64,000 nt of DNA from positions 35,426,727 to 35,490,726 of the forward strand of contig CANTUZ010000001.1 in assembly GCA_947846985.1 (NCBI GenBank), in the 5' to 3' direction. The DNA is from Fratercula arctica. Lineage: Eukaryota > Chordata > Aves > Charadriiformes > Alcidae. Of the stretch, positions 14,068 through 26,804 are shown piece after piece; positions within the stretch are counted from its first letter, which is position 1; each line of letters starts with the position of its first letter. The notes beneath the pieces are model-generated. The model searched no databases and was not told where the DNA came from. It worked only from the letters and a program-made list of their open reading frames with translations. A program made the translations under genes and the position numbers.

Positions 14068-16332
14068 ACTAATGTATTAGGATTTTGGCATAGGGTAGTG
14101 CTCATGAAGGGAATCAAATCTCCTAAAACAAGGTGGTCACTCACTAACTAGTAGCAGTTGGAGTCACTGTTGCAAGGGTCCTTGCAGTGGTACCTTTAAC
14201 AGAATTGAGAGGAAGTCTCCAAACCACTGTTTTACTCGGTTCCTATAATCAAACTGGCCAGGGTCCCAGGTGACCATCCCAACACATGCAGCATTTACTG
14301 CTATTGTTCTACTGGTTTTATATCTTACTTACATATGAAACATCTCTTTAATATCTTACTGACACCCTAAGTGGCCGTTTCTACAGTCTGTACTAACCAC
14401 TTGCGAAAGTGATATCAGTGCACAATTTGATCAACTCTACAACAGGAATCAGCTAGGTAAGCTTTTGGATGTTTTGCCCAGGACATTAATCCACAAATAT
14501 AAGCATACAAATGTGCAACAGAGAGTTAACAGAACTGTCCTAAATTCCCACCCAGAAGGTTCCTGTAATAGTGAAATGTTTAATCACGAAGATTCAGTGA
14601 AACACCTGGTTTCAAGTCCTTTATCTAAAGCTGTTATCTCAAGATGTCTTCTGTTCAAATGAGTGGCTGGGGAGGTGCTGGACCATGTAGAGAGAATTTA
14701 TGACTGAACTACACTGCATGTGCATGTGCACATAGTTCCATCCCTGACATCATGCTACTCCGCAATTCTAGCTAAAGAATAAACCTGGTTTTTGTACTTA
14801 TAATTATTTCTCACTTTAATTCCATGGCACTTTCCATAAGCTCATGTAGGGTCAGGATATGTTTCGCTTAAACTGAAGCACTGGATGGGTTTTATTTTTT
14901 TGATTGTTTTTAGTCATATTAGCAATATTCTGTTTTGTCAGGTATAATATTGTTGGGGTTCTGTTTGTTTTTTTTGTTTGTTTGTTTTTGAAAAAGGAAA
15001 ATATATATCTCTATGAAATAACATTTCTTTGAAGCACAGCAATTGTACTTCAGAACCAAAATTATTTTGGATATGAGTTCTTTGTTTCCTCATAAATTTG
15101 AGATTTTTACAGGAGAAAATAATTCTGGCTAGTTGTAGTTACAATGTACAACACAAGAGCTAATATGCATTTGTAAATAGGCAAATTTGCTGTTTATATT
15201 TGCATAAAGCCCTACCCTGGCAGGTATGCAGGTTACTAATCTTATGCAGTTTCTGAAAAAAGTGTTAAAGAATTCCTTTTCACTTAGGTACTTAGTACCT
15301 AAATGCCCTTTAAGAAACATTTGCAGTCTACAGGAAATGAGTGCATTTATTGCATAAAATGTATTTTGTAATGTAATTTCACAAACACTCTTTAGATGCT
15401 TCTGTAATATGCCCCGTCCTTGAGGTAATGATTAGATCTAGTTGAAGAACTTCTTCCCAAATAATTTTTGAATCCTGGAAAGAATTATTTAGAACAGAAT
15501 GTTTTTATTAAAAATACCTATATTCTCTAGGTTAATTCATGTTTGTATAGAAGAAACAAACACCTAAAAGGGAAAATGTCATTTGGAAAAACATAACTGA
15601 AGATCATGCCCCCAGTCTCTTCCACAGAATAGGATTCCAACTAAACTGAATTTTATCTTGCGCGGATATCCAAGTATCCATCCCATGATACATTGTTCCT
15701 GTGACAAAGAGGTGACACTGTGACATTTGTTCAGAGACACAGTTCAAACCATGTGAGAAAAGGCAGTCTGCAGCATATGGACTAAAATTTAAAGGACATA
15801 ATTTCTGAATTCTACTATTCTGGTTTTAGAATTTTTTTCTCTCTTGACAAATTCCAAAATCTTCTTTTAGGAAACACTTATGTTTTTAAATTGAAGCTAA
15901 CCCTGATGTAGAACATAAGTTCAGCTAAGCACTCAATTGTGTGACCTTTTGAACAGTCACAACCTTCTTTAGAAGGAATCATAAATTCCACCTTATGATA
16001 ATTTTATTATCCCCAGCCTATTGTTAATGTATTCATGATCACAGCTCTTTAAAAATCACTTTATGACTGGCTTACTCATCAGCTTCTAACACACTCTTGC
16101 CTAAAAACAACACCATTTTTGAGATATTTACCTAAGACTAATGAGGACTGCAAGCCTAAGGCCTGTTTGCAGCAAATGTGTAGGCTTTTCTTTCAGAAAT
16201 GAATGTGAAAAAAAGAGAATTTTAAAATATCTTGTTAAAGTGATGATATTTGACAGAAATGCTTTTCTAAATAGAAGCCTTTGATACCTTCCTTGAGGTC
16301 TTTACTAACACAAAACCTTTAAATTAAAATCC

Positions 16333-16377
16333 CTCTTTTTTTTTCTTTTTTTTTCTTTTTCTTTTTTTTTTTTTTTT
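16333..16377. repeat. T-rich low-complexity tract
   Basis: Forty-five bases of T with a few interspersed C, followed directly by a short GA-repeat (16378-16390). Confidence 0.9.
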
Positions 16378-18384
16378 GAGAGAGAGAGAAAGAAGGAGTG
16401 GCAGACCACTTAAAACGAGAGTCTAAAAAAGTATGAGTGAAATAATTTTTGCATGTCAATAACCTGTAGTCTATGTGCACCACTGTATATGCATGCATCG
16501 GGTACTGTTGTAAGCAAGTTGCTTTCTGCAAGTATCCATATACTATGTTTGCTTCACAGCAGCTATTTCCTTCTGAGGACATTGAAATGAGCCCTTCCAA
16601 TCATGTCCTTATACAGGAATTGTGAAACTCTGGGTAGTCACTGCACTGCTTTTAAGAAATTGTGGTGTTGCTGTTCTGCAAATGACCTCATGAAGGTTTA
16701 CCAACCTGTTTTAATAGAAAGACTTAGGAAAATGGACCATAACTGGCTGCCTTTTTTTGGAGTGTGTTATTGTTTGACTTCAACTTATGATGTGTTGAAA
16801 GAAAAGATGAGAGAAAAGAAATTAATATCAATGACAAATGCTCAATAGTCTTGGAAAGGCAAATTATTCAGAGCTATAGATGGTCACCAGCAATTATGGG
16901 CATGTATTAGTAAGGAGACAGATAGGTTGGACTGGAGTTTCATTTTGGTACACAATGGATCCTAAAAAATTAGAATGGTTAGAATGTGCTGAACATCATA
17001 ATCCAAAAGATAAGTTTTAATTAAAACTTGAGAAGAGGTTTTTTTTTTTTCATAAGGTAAATGAAAAATTAAAAATGTAAAATCTGTTTGAAATAATGGT
17101 AGAATACAAGCGCAGATATAAAACATCAATATTTACAGCACATTTTTTGATCAGACTCAAGTAAGCTAAATAGCCTCTCACTTCTTCTGATAGCAATAGG
17201 ACAAGTAGGCAAAACTCGCTTCTGGAAGGTTATAAGCACCAAATCCACTGAGGAGGAAACTCTCCATGATGGGCTTGTTGAAGTGAACAAATGTGATACA
17301 CTGGAGACTTAAGGTATGAGTACCGATCCAAAGCAGCACAGCTACCACAGACAGACCAAGGACTCAGTTCAGTTGCATATGGCCCAAAACACAGGCCATA
17401 TTTTCATTGACTGTCATAGTTGCTCAGGGAGAGACTAAATTGCTGTAACATATGGTCATTTCAGGTGCAGGTCTCTTATGTAGGGATGTGTACATGGTTA
17501 TTAAATTCTGAGAAGAAATTATTAAAAATGGAAGAAGCCAAATATAATAGCTTATGTCCTGGATGTGATAGCTACACTGGCTCTGTACCAGATACCTATC
17601 TAACCAATGAGAAATTATATTATTTCAGTCTTGGTTTATCAAAGTTGTGAAGGCATAGTGTGGTGCATAAAACAGAAAGATGCCGGTAATCAAGGTTCAC
17701 CAGTTTTAATTAAAGTGAGGAATAAACAAATATCCAGCTGACAAAGGGCACACTTTGGAAAGCAAAGGAAGTAATTTGTTAAGTCAACGAGACTGAAAAC
17801 AATGAAAGGATTCATAGAAAAATCTTGGGATGCTTTTAAATAAAATGTGTCAAAAATTATCTGGTATTTTTTAACCCTGACAAAGAAAATGTTTAAAAGG
17901 CAAGGCTTCCGATCAATTTTCTGAATAAACACTTCAAACATGACATTGGACAGTAGAAGAGAATCACAGAAGTAGAAGTACCAATAAGGAACCTTTGGTT
18001 TGTGTTTTTGACTTAAAAGCAATTATCCATATGTATTCCTTGGTAGGGAGTTAAACTGGAATAAATTGCAGGTTTATGTTGCACCCTTACCTGATGTGAG
18101 GACATTCACAATTTTGTTCCTCTTCTATGTAGCTGCCTCCTTGAAACTTGTATGAATTTCATAACTTTTATGATCTCTGTCAAATTTATAATGAATCATT
18201 CAAGAGGTGTGAAGATTTTTAGAAAGTTAAGTTGGTAAATAAGTAGCCAAAGATGGAAAATACTCTCACTTAGTTCGGAAGGTAGACTTCATGAAGGTGA
18301 AGTCAGATCGAAGAGTAGAGGAATAAAGTAAGAAAGGCCAAAATTCCAGTATTAAACATTGCTAATAGAATTAAAGGAATTGCC

Positions 18385-18407
18385 TTTTTTTTTTTTTTTT
18401 TTTTTTT
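18385..18407. repeat. Poly(T) tract, 23 bp
   Basis: Uninterrupted T-run. Confidence 0.95.
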
Positions 18408-19716
18408 GGCATGTGTGAAAACTGAAATGAGATTAAATATAATTTTATTGTGGCTTCAAAACTGAAGCTATAATTTGTTTCATTTTCTGCTAAGGATTAT
18501 GTTAAGGATTATCTGTTAGGGATAAATGGACCAAACCAACGAAAATAATGAGGACATGTATATAGAATTTTAGCTGTTAAGATACAGATAAATGGGGAGA
18601 AGAGCTCACTTAAATACAGAGAATTGGATAAACTCTTTGCCACAACTCTGAAGTAACTGGAGCGTCGTATTTCAGATGTGATACAAAATTTAATAAATTT
18701 GTCAGGCCTGAACTGATAAAATATGAGTGAATAGGCAAAACATTGTACCTAAACTTGAGAAATATGACCACAAAGTGTTCGCAAAATTGATAAAACTGTT
18801 AAGTCTGAGTCCAGCAATGTGAATAGCATCTCTGCCATGCCTTGATTGGCAGCAGCAAGACTTAGGTCCAATTAGTAAACATCCAGCTCAAGCCCTCAAA
18901 CAGAAACCTGAGGAAATGAAATCAAACTGACTGGATACTCAATGAACTACACTTTTCCATTTGCAAAAAGAGAATCAAATGGCTTACAAAATAGTTGTTC
19001 TGTCTCATCTCATTAAAGGACGAGAATGAAAAGAGAGAGTAACAGAGAATAGGATAGTACATGCTAAAACAAGCGACAAGCTGCTAAGCTTGCCTGGTAT
19101 TCAGACCAGGTGTTGGCTCATAAACAACAAATGAGAAGAAACAGACATGACACAAGTATTAAGCACTCATATATTTTTATATCGTTTCTTTCTTCAACCT
19201 ATAAGGAGTATTCTGGGGGATATATTCAGATAGAAAAACAAATCTAAACTATTTTAATTTACTTCAGATTGACTTAAACATTTGCTGGACAATATTTTCC
19301 AGCTTTGCTCCAAAAGCACAGAATCGTGTTGTTCTGTACATTGTTTTCTTTGTTCTTTTCTCTACAGGCCCTTTTGTGAGTACTTGCCATAGTTTGAAGT
19401 CAGGCATTCACTGAGAAATTAAAAAGCATTTTTGGAAAGTTTGTGTAAGTCATTAATTTGACATTACACAAACTATTCTATAAAAGCAGGAATATCAAAC
19501 CTATATTCACTGTCTTAACGATTGTCCTTTCATTAAAAATCTTAGAAATAGAATGACTATTTGGGAATTCTTTGCCTCAGATCTTCCATAGCTTCCAACA
19601 TTTCCAACCCATGGAAGCAACCCTAATTTTGGCATTTCCTAACTCTTTAAGGGTTTTATTTTTCATTTGTTGAGAAAAAGTAGGAATATAGAAATTGTGT
19701 CATGCAGTATCATATC

Positions 19717-20155
19717 ATAGAATCATAGAATGTTTAGAGTTGGAAGAGAAGCTCTTCTCCACAGGGCTGCTCTCAAGCCATTCACTGCCCAGCCTGTTGT
19801 TTTGCTTGGGATTTCCATGACCCACATGCAGGACCTTGCACTTGGCCTGGTTGAACTTCATGAGATTTGCACAGGCCCATCTCTCAAGCCTGTCCAGGTC
19901 CCTCTAGATGGCACCCCTTCCCTCCAGCATGTTGACTGGGCCACGCAGCTTGGTATCATCAGCAAACTTGCTGAGAGTGCACTCAATCCATGTGACTGAC
20001 ATAGATGTTAAACAGCAGCAGTCCCAATACTGACCCCTGAGGAACGCTACTAATCACTGGTCTCCACTTGGACATCGAGCCATTGCCCGCAACTCATTGT
20101 GTGCATCCATCCAGCCAATTCCTTTTCCAGCAGTGGTGTACGCATCAAATCCATT
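19717..20155 (-). mobile_element. Rearranged CR1 LINE: 3' tail joined to mid-RT
   Basis: The reversed octamer tail 'atagaatcatagaat' and half of the 3' hairpin occupy 19717-19746. The next bases are not the ORF2 C-terminus but the mid-ORF2 block just after the RT catalytic region (LESS-V-K equivalent). From there the copy reads inland through the reversed [15 protein letters not shown] region (~19805-19860), [10 protein letters not shown] (~19935-19965), VLGPLLFNI (~20005-20030) and the [10 protein letters not shown] region (~20050-20080). About 600 bp of C-terminal coding sequence is therefore missing compared with the intact CR1. Several stops are present. Confidence 0.88.
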
Positions 20156-20164
20156 TCTGTTCAA

Positions 20165-20660
20165 ATTAGATGGGTGATAAATTCAAAATAAATTTATTCT
20201 GACCAAACGTTTTTTTAGCAGAGAACCAAATAGAAATTAGGTTTATCAAAATCATTTAACACTCCAACGTTAATAAACCACAGGTTCAGAATGTACTAGG
20301 AATTAATTTTGCACAACCAACTCAAGAATTCTTAAGCTTTAGAAATGAGGATCCAAAATGTACAAGATCACTCAGCTATAAGATCAGGGCTCCAAGCATC
20401 CAGGAGCCATCCTTGGACAGCATCCCTACCTAAAGGGTAAGACCTGCTACTCTGAGCAGGACTGACTCAATTTGCCCTCCGGTGGGGCTCCCTTTATACC
20501 GTAGTTGAATCTGATCTGTGGTCATATATGGTCATGTCAGCTCTTATTGTCTGGGGGCCATAACTTCCTTATCCCTTGACCAAGGCGTGTATGTGACAGT
20601 TGGCACTCGCCCAAGGGGTATACATGACCACACTGTAAAGGTGCAAAAAGTCAGGGCATG
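20165..20660 (-). mobile_element. Probable solo LTR remnant, minus orientation
   Basis: Read on the minus strand, this GC-richer segment has LTR-like order: a U3-like part, a TATA box (TATAAAG, complement of 20492-20498) and an AATAAA polyadenylation signal about 300 bp downstream (complement of 20193-20198). It directly abuts the CR1 at 19717-20155. I could not define TG...CA termini or a target duplication, so both borders are approximate. It could also be part of one larger LTR complex with 20690-20885. Confidence 0.4.
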
Positions 20661-20689
20661 AAAAGTAAGGATGCAGTGGTCCTAAAGCC

Positions 20690-20885
20690 CCTGGTCTTTT
20701 GTCAGAGTGGGAGGACCCGCCATAGCTCCAGAGCAGAGAACGTACAGCCCAAGCAGCCTGTGGTGAAGACCACGGTAACGCAGGTTGTTTCCCTGCAGCC
20801 CATGGAGGTCCATGGTAGAGCAGATATCCACCCTGTAGTCTGCAGAGGACCCTGCACTGGACCATATAAACATTGCCATGCCTGA
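20690..20885 (+). mobile_element. LTR-derived U3-like fragment
   Basis: This block has the pattern 'ccctgcagcccatggagg' followed by 'gcagaggaccctgcactgg'. That is the same type of internal module as in the U3 of the LTR at 55200-56168, which has 'ccctgcagccccaggaggag' and 'ccgcgctggacc'. I read it as a fragment of the same or a related avian LTR family on the plus strand, without its R/U5 end. Boundaries are approximate. Confidence 0.45.
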
Positions 20886-21662
20886 TGTTTATATGCTACT
20901 AAATCATATGGCAAAATATTTCTAAATACGTAGTACGTGCCTCCCTCTATACCGTGGCAGGTAGTGACCTTTTAATCTCATGTAACAGTTGTGCTCATAT
21001 TAATGGTAAAATCTTAGGTTTCTTGCTCTCAGCACACTAGTTGGAAAGCAATTCCAGAGTCTTACTAGTTTAATTTTAAAAGCATTCTTCTAATTATGAG
21101 TTAAATACATTCATGGTCTATCTGTATAAAATGATTCATGATATATAACAATCACTTTTTGAGTGCCTACTTTATGCTACCTGATTTTTCAAGATGACAC
21201 ATACAAACTTGATGTATAATGAGTGCAGTCTAAAAGATGAACACTAAAGATTAATTATAGACTGTACTGAATAGTCCATCTCTTCCTTTTCTAACTTACT
21301 ATTAGATGCCTCAAGAAATTCCTTGAAAAAAATATTTCCCAAATGTAACAGTACTCTAAGAACACACTCAAACAAGATTCAGGTAAGGGCAACCTTTCTA
21401 AATGCTTTATAATTTGTTGCTCTTTCATTCTGAGAAAAAATAATCTATTGGTTTAACATTAAATATTTTTTAAAAAAATTCATTGTGCCTCCCTTTTGAG
21501 GTTATAGTGTCAGTTTGCCAATCTCAGTGACTCTGTGATCTCCCCTGAAAATGTTGAGTTGTGGGTTTTTTTCAAAAACTTCCCCCCCAGATTAGTAGCA
21601 TATTACAGCAGTGTTAGCAGTGTTTGTTCTATAGTAAAATGTACGGTCGAATTTCGGTGACT

Positions 21663-21703
21663 GATTGATAGATAGATAGATAGACAGACAGATTGATAGA
21701 TAG
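21663..21703. repeat. GATA/GACA tetranucleotide microsatellite
   Basis: Imperfect tandem GATA units with two GACA units and one GATT interruption. Confidence 0.9.
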
Positions 21704-22746
21704 CACAATATCATTTTAAGCCGACCGTTTTTATAAATGATATCATATTATACCAAATCAAATGCATAGGTTCAATGAATCAGATAAACAAAAACAAAAA
21801 CAAAAAATAAATCCATGAGTTAATCTAATGTATTATTTCCTGCCCACTAGAAGCATATCCATTGTAACGCTACAGATATGTTTCAGTTGCCTCTAGTTTT
21901 GAGACTGTTTTGATCTTCCCAGGGAAGATGAGACTAATACCCTGCATCCATCCATAATACATTGAGTTCTGGTTTTATTAAGGAATAAGATAGGGACAGT
22001 TAGAAAAAGCAAACATTGAGAAAGTTGAAAATTGAAACTTTGGCTATTGTCTGAGGTTATATTAGGACACCACTGTTCTTTTGAAGGTGCTTTGAGACAG
22101 AATAACTGTTGTCAAGATCCCCTTGCAAAGGGCAGTAATTAATTTCAGCAAGAAGTTGCTGGTGTTGCTATTTTTTTCCCAGATTTTTTTCCCATTTCAT
22201 AACATTGGTATAAGAGATTTCACAATAGGATCATAGTAGTAAAATCAGTCATTTTATGTAATTCTGGAAATATTCCGACATTTCTTGTAATGACCAAATG
22301 GAAAAATAAGATAGTGAAATGTAATGCTTATAATGCAAATCATTTCAATAAATGACTGACATTTTTACCTGTTCCACAAAATGACAGAGAAGCAGACATT
22401 TCATGAAGTGACTAAAAGAGTAGTAGTTTTATGGAAGACTATTTTTCTGTATATACAGGCTAAGAATAACGTATTTGGCCATGCTCTCTCATGAGAAACA
22501 ATGACTCAGAATATGCCTGAGAGGTGAAAAGGTTAAATTCCTTTGTAGTGATTCGTAGACATAGATCATATATTGCTGGTAAGAAGGAAATTGAAGTTTT
22601 TAGGATGTCGTCTGTGGGGCTGCATATAATGTGGATAAGAAGGTTTGTTAGAACTAGCAAAGAACTGTTTCTATTATTAGAAATTAGCCAAAACAAATGG
22701 AAATGGACCTAAGAAAACTGTGGAAAATATGGTAATATTTTGTTGT

Positions 22747-22768
22747 AAAAAAAAAAAAAAAAAAAAAA
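22747..22768. repeat. Poly(A) tract, 22 bp
   Basis: Uninterrupted A-run. Confidence 0.95.
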
Positions 22769-24460
22769 GCATGAATGTTATGCAGCAGTTTTATTGGGTG
22801 TTAAACTCATCTATACCCGAAGCTCACAACAGATCACAAGCTTTCCTAATCTCGGCTATGATGTAACCAACGCATGCTCAGACGTAAGTGTACAGATGTA
22901 ATTTTACTTACTTTTTTCTATCTTGTTATGCATGAAAAAAATAAGAATAAAATAAACCTGGTTCTCAACTTATATTCAAAGAAAAACAATTTTCCAGATT
23001 TTAATCTTGCTATAGAGATTTTTATTTTACCTTGCAGCGGATGACACTTCCTTTTCATTCAACTAGACTGTAAAACTTGATTCCTGTGCCAAATCTTATG
23101 CCACTGAATAAATGTGAGAATCAGCTTTGGCACCTCTGCTGCACCCTGTACAAAAATTTCTTACATTATCACCTGTAGTCAAGGACTTCACACTGTTGCT
23201 TTTTCAAATATTTTGCTTTAATCTGCATTTTTTAGATCCTACTAAAATTAATATAGAGCAAAATCATTCTATTTTGATCTCCATTAATCCTGACATCCTC
23301 AGACAGGCAAATTTACTTTCATAATATTGGAATTCCAGATGCAAAAACCTATCTGATCTCATTTGGTCTTTCATAAAGTATAGTGAAGTGGGACTATAGT
23401 TTATGAAATCATTTTGTAAATTTCAAAAATAAATACTTGACATCAGATTTGCTGTTCAAAACATAAAAGTTTGTTTTTCTAGGGAAGATATACCAATTTG
23501 GTATTTATTTTTTTTTTAAATGGGCATTTGAAATATTTAGCCTTCAATTTATGAAAAAAAAAAAATCTGTTCTTTGAAAAACAAAACTTGTTTCAAAAGC
23601 TATATATTCTTACCTAGGCAGAATTTTCCACAATAACATGTAGAAATAATGATGTTTGGATGCAAAATTTCATGGGTAACATACAAAAAATATCATATAT
23701 CTATAAATATATTCTATATTTATCCTATCAACGTGATCTTAGTACAGCCTTATTGTGGTCTCTGGAACAGTCTTAAGCCACCTGACTACTCTTTGTTTAC
23801 CTTTTCCTGGCTAACAGACCTACCAAGGCTTGGACTGAGAAATATTTCCCTATTAACTGCATCTTAGTGGACCACTTAAACTATTGGACCCTCTGTGACA
23901 CCCTCACCAGCCTGTTCAGCTCCTGCAGATTGGTCTGTAGGACATCACCACAATGGGTCTGGTGACGAGTGCCCTACATTACATGATTTTGATGGGTAAA
24001 TTAAACTCTTTGTTCGCTTTATTCTCCAAATTAAATGACTTATATAATTAGGCTTTTACTTTGATTTTTTTTTTTAATTTTTATGAGAACAAAATTGTTA
24101 TGAACCAGAAAGAAGCATGCTCATATATATGTATGTATACATACATATAAGTTAAAATAGTTTTTATTTTTCATTCCCACATTGTTGCCAGTTATAAGGA
24201 AGGTGTGAGAGGCAAATTTAAATGCAATAAAAAAAGGTTTGCTATTTTATTTCCTTTTCTAGTTGTAGTCATACAGTGAATGTAGTCAACAGTGTTGTAC
24301 AGTGCTTCATTACAGGTGATTTAATTTCTACCTGAGAGATCACATTTTCACAAATTCCAGCCATAGTTTGATGGGTGGATGAGTTAGTTAAGGAAAAGGG
24401 AGCAGGTAAAAAACACTGTATAGGATATAGGCTAGAAAGTTCAGACAGGCCAAATAGTAG

Positions 24461-24539
24461 ATAGGATAGGATAGGATAGGATAGGATAGGATAGGATAGG
24501 ATAGGATAGGATAGGATAGGATAGGATAGGATAGGATAG
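24461..24539 (+). repeat. ATAGG pentanucleotide microsatellite, about 16 copies
   Basis: Perfect tandem array of the pentamer ATAGG (equivalently GGATA) over 79 bp with no interruption seen. Perfect identity across all units means it is likely polymorphic in length. Confidence 0.98.
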
Positions 24540-25071
24540 AACTATATCTGCAGGTATATAAACACCTAATACCTATTTAACAGCTTCTCATCTATCCTTC
24601 CTCCCTTAGTACTATCCATATTTCATTCAGTAACATGCCACATCTCTACATCTATTTTCTAGAAATGTTCTAAAATTCATATTGAGAGTAATTTTTCAAG
24701 GGCATCTTACAGCCTCTTGGATCCAGGCTATACACTATTGCATTTATTATAATGTATCTGATTTACAGATTGGTGATCATCTGAAAGCAAAATCATGAAT
24801 GCTATCTCAACCAACAAGTAATGAAACAAAATATAAACCCAATAAAACATCAAAAAGAAAAGCAAAATCATAACCAAACAATAACTGATGAAACATTGCA
24901 TTTCACTGTCGCATACCTACCTGTATTACAGTGTTCTCTACCAAAGTATATTTTCCATATTGAAATGTTCCCAGATCTCAAAAAAACCCAAACAAAAGTT
25001 GTTCACCAGCATGGAATTTTATAAATAAGAAATCCAATGCAAAAATCCAGTTGTTAAATCCAGACAAATAG

Positions 25072-26172
25072 TTAAAAATCCAGTCCAATTCCAATTCCTT
25101 TTTTATCTTCCTGGCCTTTTGCTGGACTTGGTCCAGTATGTCCTTTTCTCTTTTGTACTGGCGTGCCCTGAACTGGACACAGCTCTCCAGATGTGAGTGT
25201 GAACAGAGATTAAGGACTACCTCCCTTCATCTGCTGGCAATTCTCCTCCTGATGAAACCATAGAGGCTGTCAGACTTCTCAGCTGCAAAGGTAAATCGCT
25301 GACCCACGGTCAGCTTTTTGTAGACCAGGACCCCTAAGTCCTTTTCCACAAAGTTACTTTCTAGCCAGTAAGCTCTGAGCCTGCAGTGATGCATGACTTA
25401 TTTCTCCCCAGGCACCAGAATTAGGATTTGCCTTTGCTGAACTCCATGAGATTCCTGTTGGCCCATTTGTCCAGCTCGTTGAGGTGCCTCTGAATGGCAG
25501 CACACCCATCTGGTACATCAACCTCTCCTAGTTTTATACGATCTGAAAATTTGCTGAGTATGCGTGCTCTGTCACAGAATCCAGGTCATTAATGAAGAAG
25601 TTAAACAACACTGGACCGAATATTGACTCCTGGAGTACTCCACTAGTAACAGGCCTCCAGCTGGGCTGTGTGCCACTGATCACCACCCTTTAAGCCTGGA
25701 AGTTCAACCAGTTTTAGTCCACCTTCCTGTCTCCTTATGTAGCCTTCACATCACCAGTTCATCTATGATAAGATAGTGTCAAATAGCCATACTAAAGTCA
25801 AGATAAAAAGAAAATAATAACAATCTGCAGCTCTTCTTACATCCACTGAGCTAGTAATTTAATCATGAAAGGCTATCAGGCTGCTCAAGCATGATTTCCC
25901 TTTTGTAAGCTCATGTTGGCTACTTAGAGTCACCAACATGTCTTTTGTGTGTCTTGGAATGTTTTCCAGGATTACCTACTCTATTACCTGCCCAAGGACT
26001 TAAGTAAGGCAGATCCTCCTTCTTGCCCTTCATGAAAATAAGAGTGACATTTGCTTTCTTCCAGTCCTTAGGAATGTCTTCCAGTCACCGTGGGCTTTCT
26101 AAGATAATTGAGAGTAGCCTTGCAATGACATCAGTCAGCTCCCTCAACTCTTAAGGGTGAATCCCAGGTTGA
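25072..26172 (-). mobile_element. CR1 LINE, RT region, lacking its 3' end
   Basis: Minus-strand CR1 covering roughly ORF2 residues 486-846 of the intact copy. Reading inland from 26172 one meets the equivalents of PRVLRELA (~26130-26165), the DWKKANVTLIF-KGKKEDL block (~26005-26070), KGKSCL-SLIAF (~25855-25910), [21 protein letters not shown] (~25590-25660), the FADD-containing region (~25535-25560, now degraded) and L-VLVYKKLT (~25300-25350). It ends at the CVQF-AR block without the octamer tail or 3' UTR. Many stops and indels show considerable age. The missing 3' end is unusual for a LINE insertion. Confidence 0.9.
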
Positions 26173-26789
26173 GTTCATTTCCTTGCAAACATAGCTAAAA
26201 AAATAAACAAACTTGATTAGTGTATCACACAATGCAGCTAAGCATTTGATACAGTATACTCTGGACTGAAATATTTTCTTATGTCTTCTTTAAACAATAT
26301 TCAACCTCAACAGTTTAAATCCAATTGTTCATTTGCACCACAGAACAAAACCTGCTGCTGTGGTTTCCTAGCAAAGGAGAAATGATTGAAATCATACAGG
26401 CTTCAGAGAACTGGTCATTTGACAGGGTTTTTGTTTATTTGTTTGTTTGTGTGTTTGTGAATATTAACTGAATGACCCTCTTCTTTCTTACACCTCCCAA
26501 AGGGTTACAGGTGCCGTGCGCTGCTGTAGCTAACCCTGAGATGGGCTGTCCTGGTGGCCCCTCCTCAGCCCTCTACATGGGTCCAGGGAGCTCAGCCCCT
26601 GACACTGCAGTTTTAGATGTGATCCCCTTGACTCCTGCCTTCTTACGGCGTCCAACAGAGCAGGTACTGTTTATTCAACTGCTGCAGCTGGGAAATTTAT
26701 AGTGGACACTTAGCATTCTGGGATCTGTCTGGCTGCTCTCGCAATATGGTGCTTTGCTGCTTCCAGCTTTTCGATGCTGAAGCAGCGTT

Positions 26790-26804
26790 GTTGCCATTGG
26801 CAAC
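26790..26804. promoter_or_regulatory. Candidate RFX X-box palindrome
   Basis: GTTGCC-ATT-GGCAAC is a perfect 6+6 inverted repeat with a 3-bp spacer. It fits the X-box consensus bound by RFX transcription factors (GTNRCC, short spacer, RGYAAC). It sits in the GC-richer patch 26480-26830, with no recognisable gene beside it. The match is seen directly; function is inference. Confidence 0.4.

Larger units (their letters stand above)
13001..19716. other. Long gene-free interval with simple repeats
   Basis: About 6.7 kb with no supported exon. Simple repeats are an AAAAAC-type array (14025-14067), a T-rich tract with interspersed C (16333-16377) and T23 (18385-18407). An AATAAA at about 14776 followed by T/A-rich DNA resembles an LTR 3' end but has no convincing partner boundary. 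A small CAC trinucleotide cluster lies near 13019-13032. Weak, old interspersed repeats are likely but could not be assigned by eye. Confidence 0.55.
20886..25071. other. Gene-free interval with microsatellites
   Basis: No supported gene. It holds a GATA/GACA tetramer patch (21663-21703), A22 (22747-22768) and a striking ATAGG array (24461-24539). A small GC-richer stretch at 23876-23985 is unassigned. Confidence 0.6.

Noticed and set aside
14776..14815. AATAAACCTGG followed by T/A-rich DNA, with a similar word at about 22950, as ends of a third LTR type
   Set aside because: The shared part is short and neither site has convincing TG/CA termini or a flanking duplication.
17690..18022. Minus-strand open frame of 110 codons rich in hydrophobic residues
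   Set aside because: Composition is what AT-rich DNA gives by chance (many Phe/Leu/Ile codons); no motif.
24461..24539. Possible CRISPR-like or telomeric array
   Set aside because: It is a plain 5-bp tandem microsatellite with no spacers, and the unit is not the vertebrate telomere hexamer.
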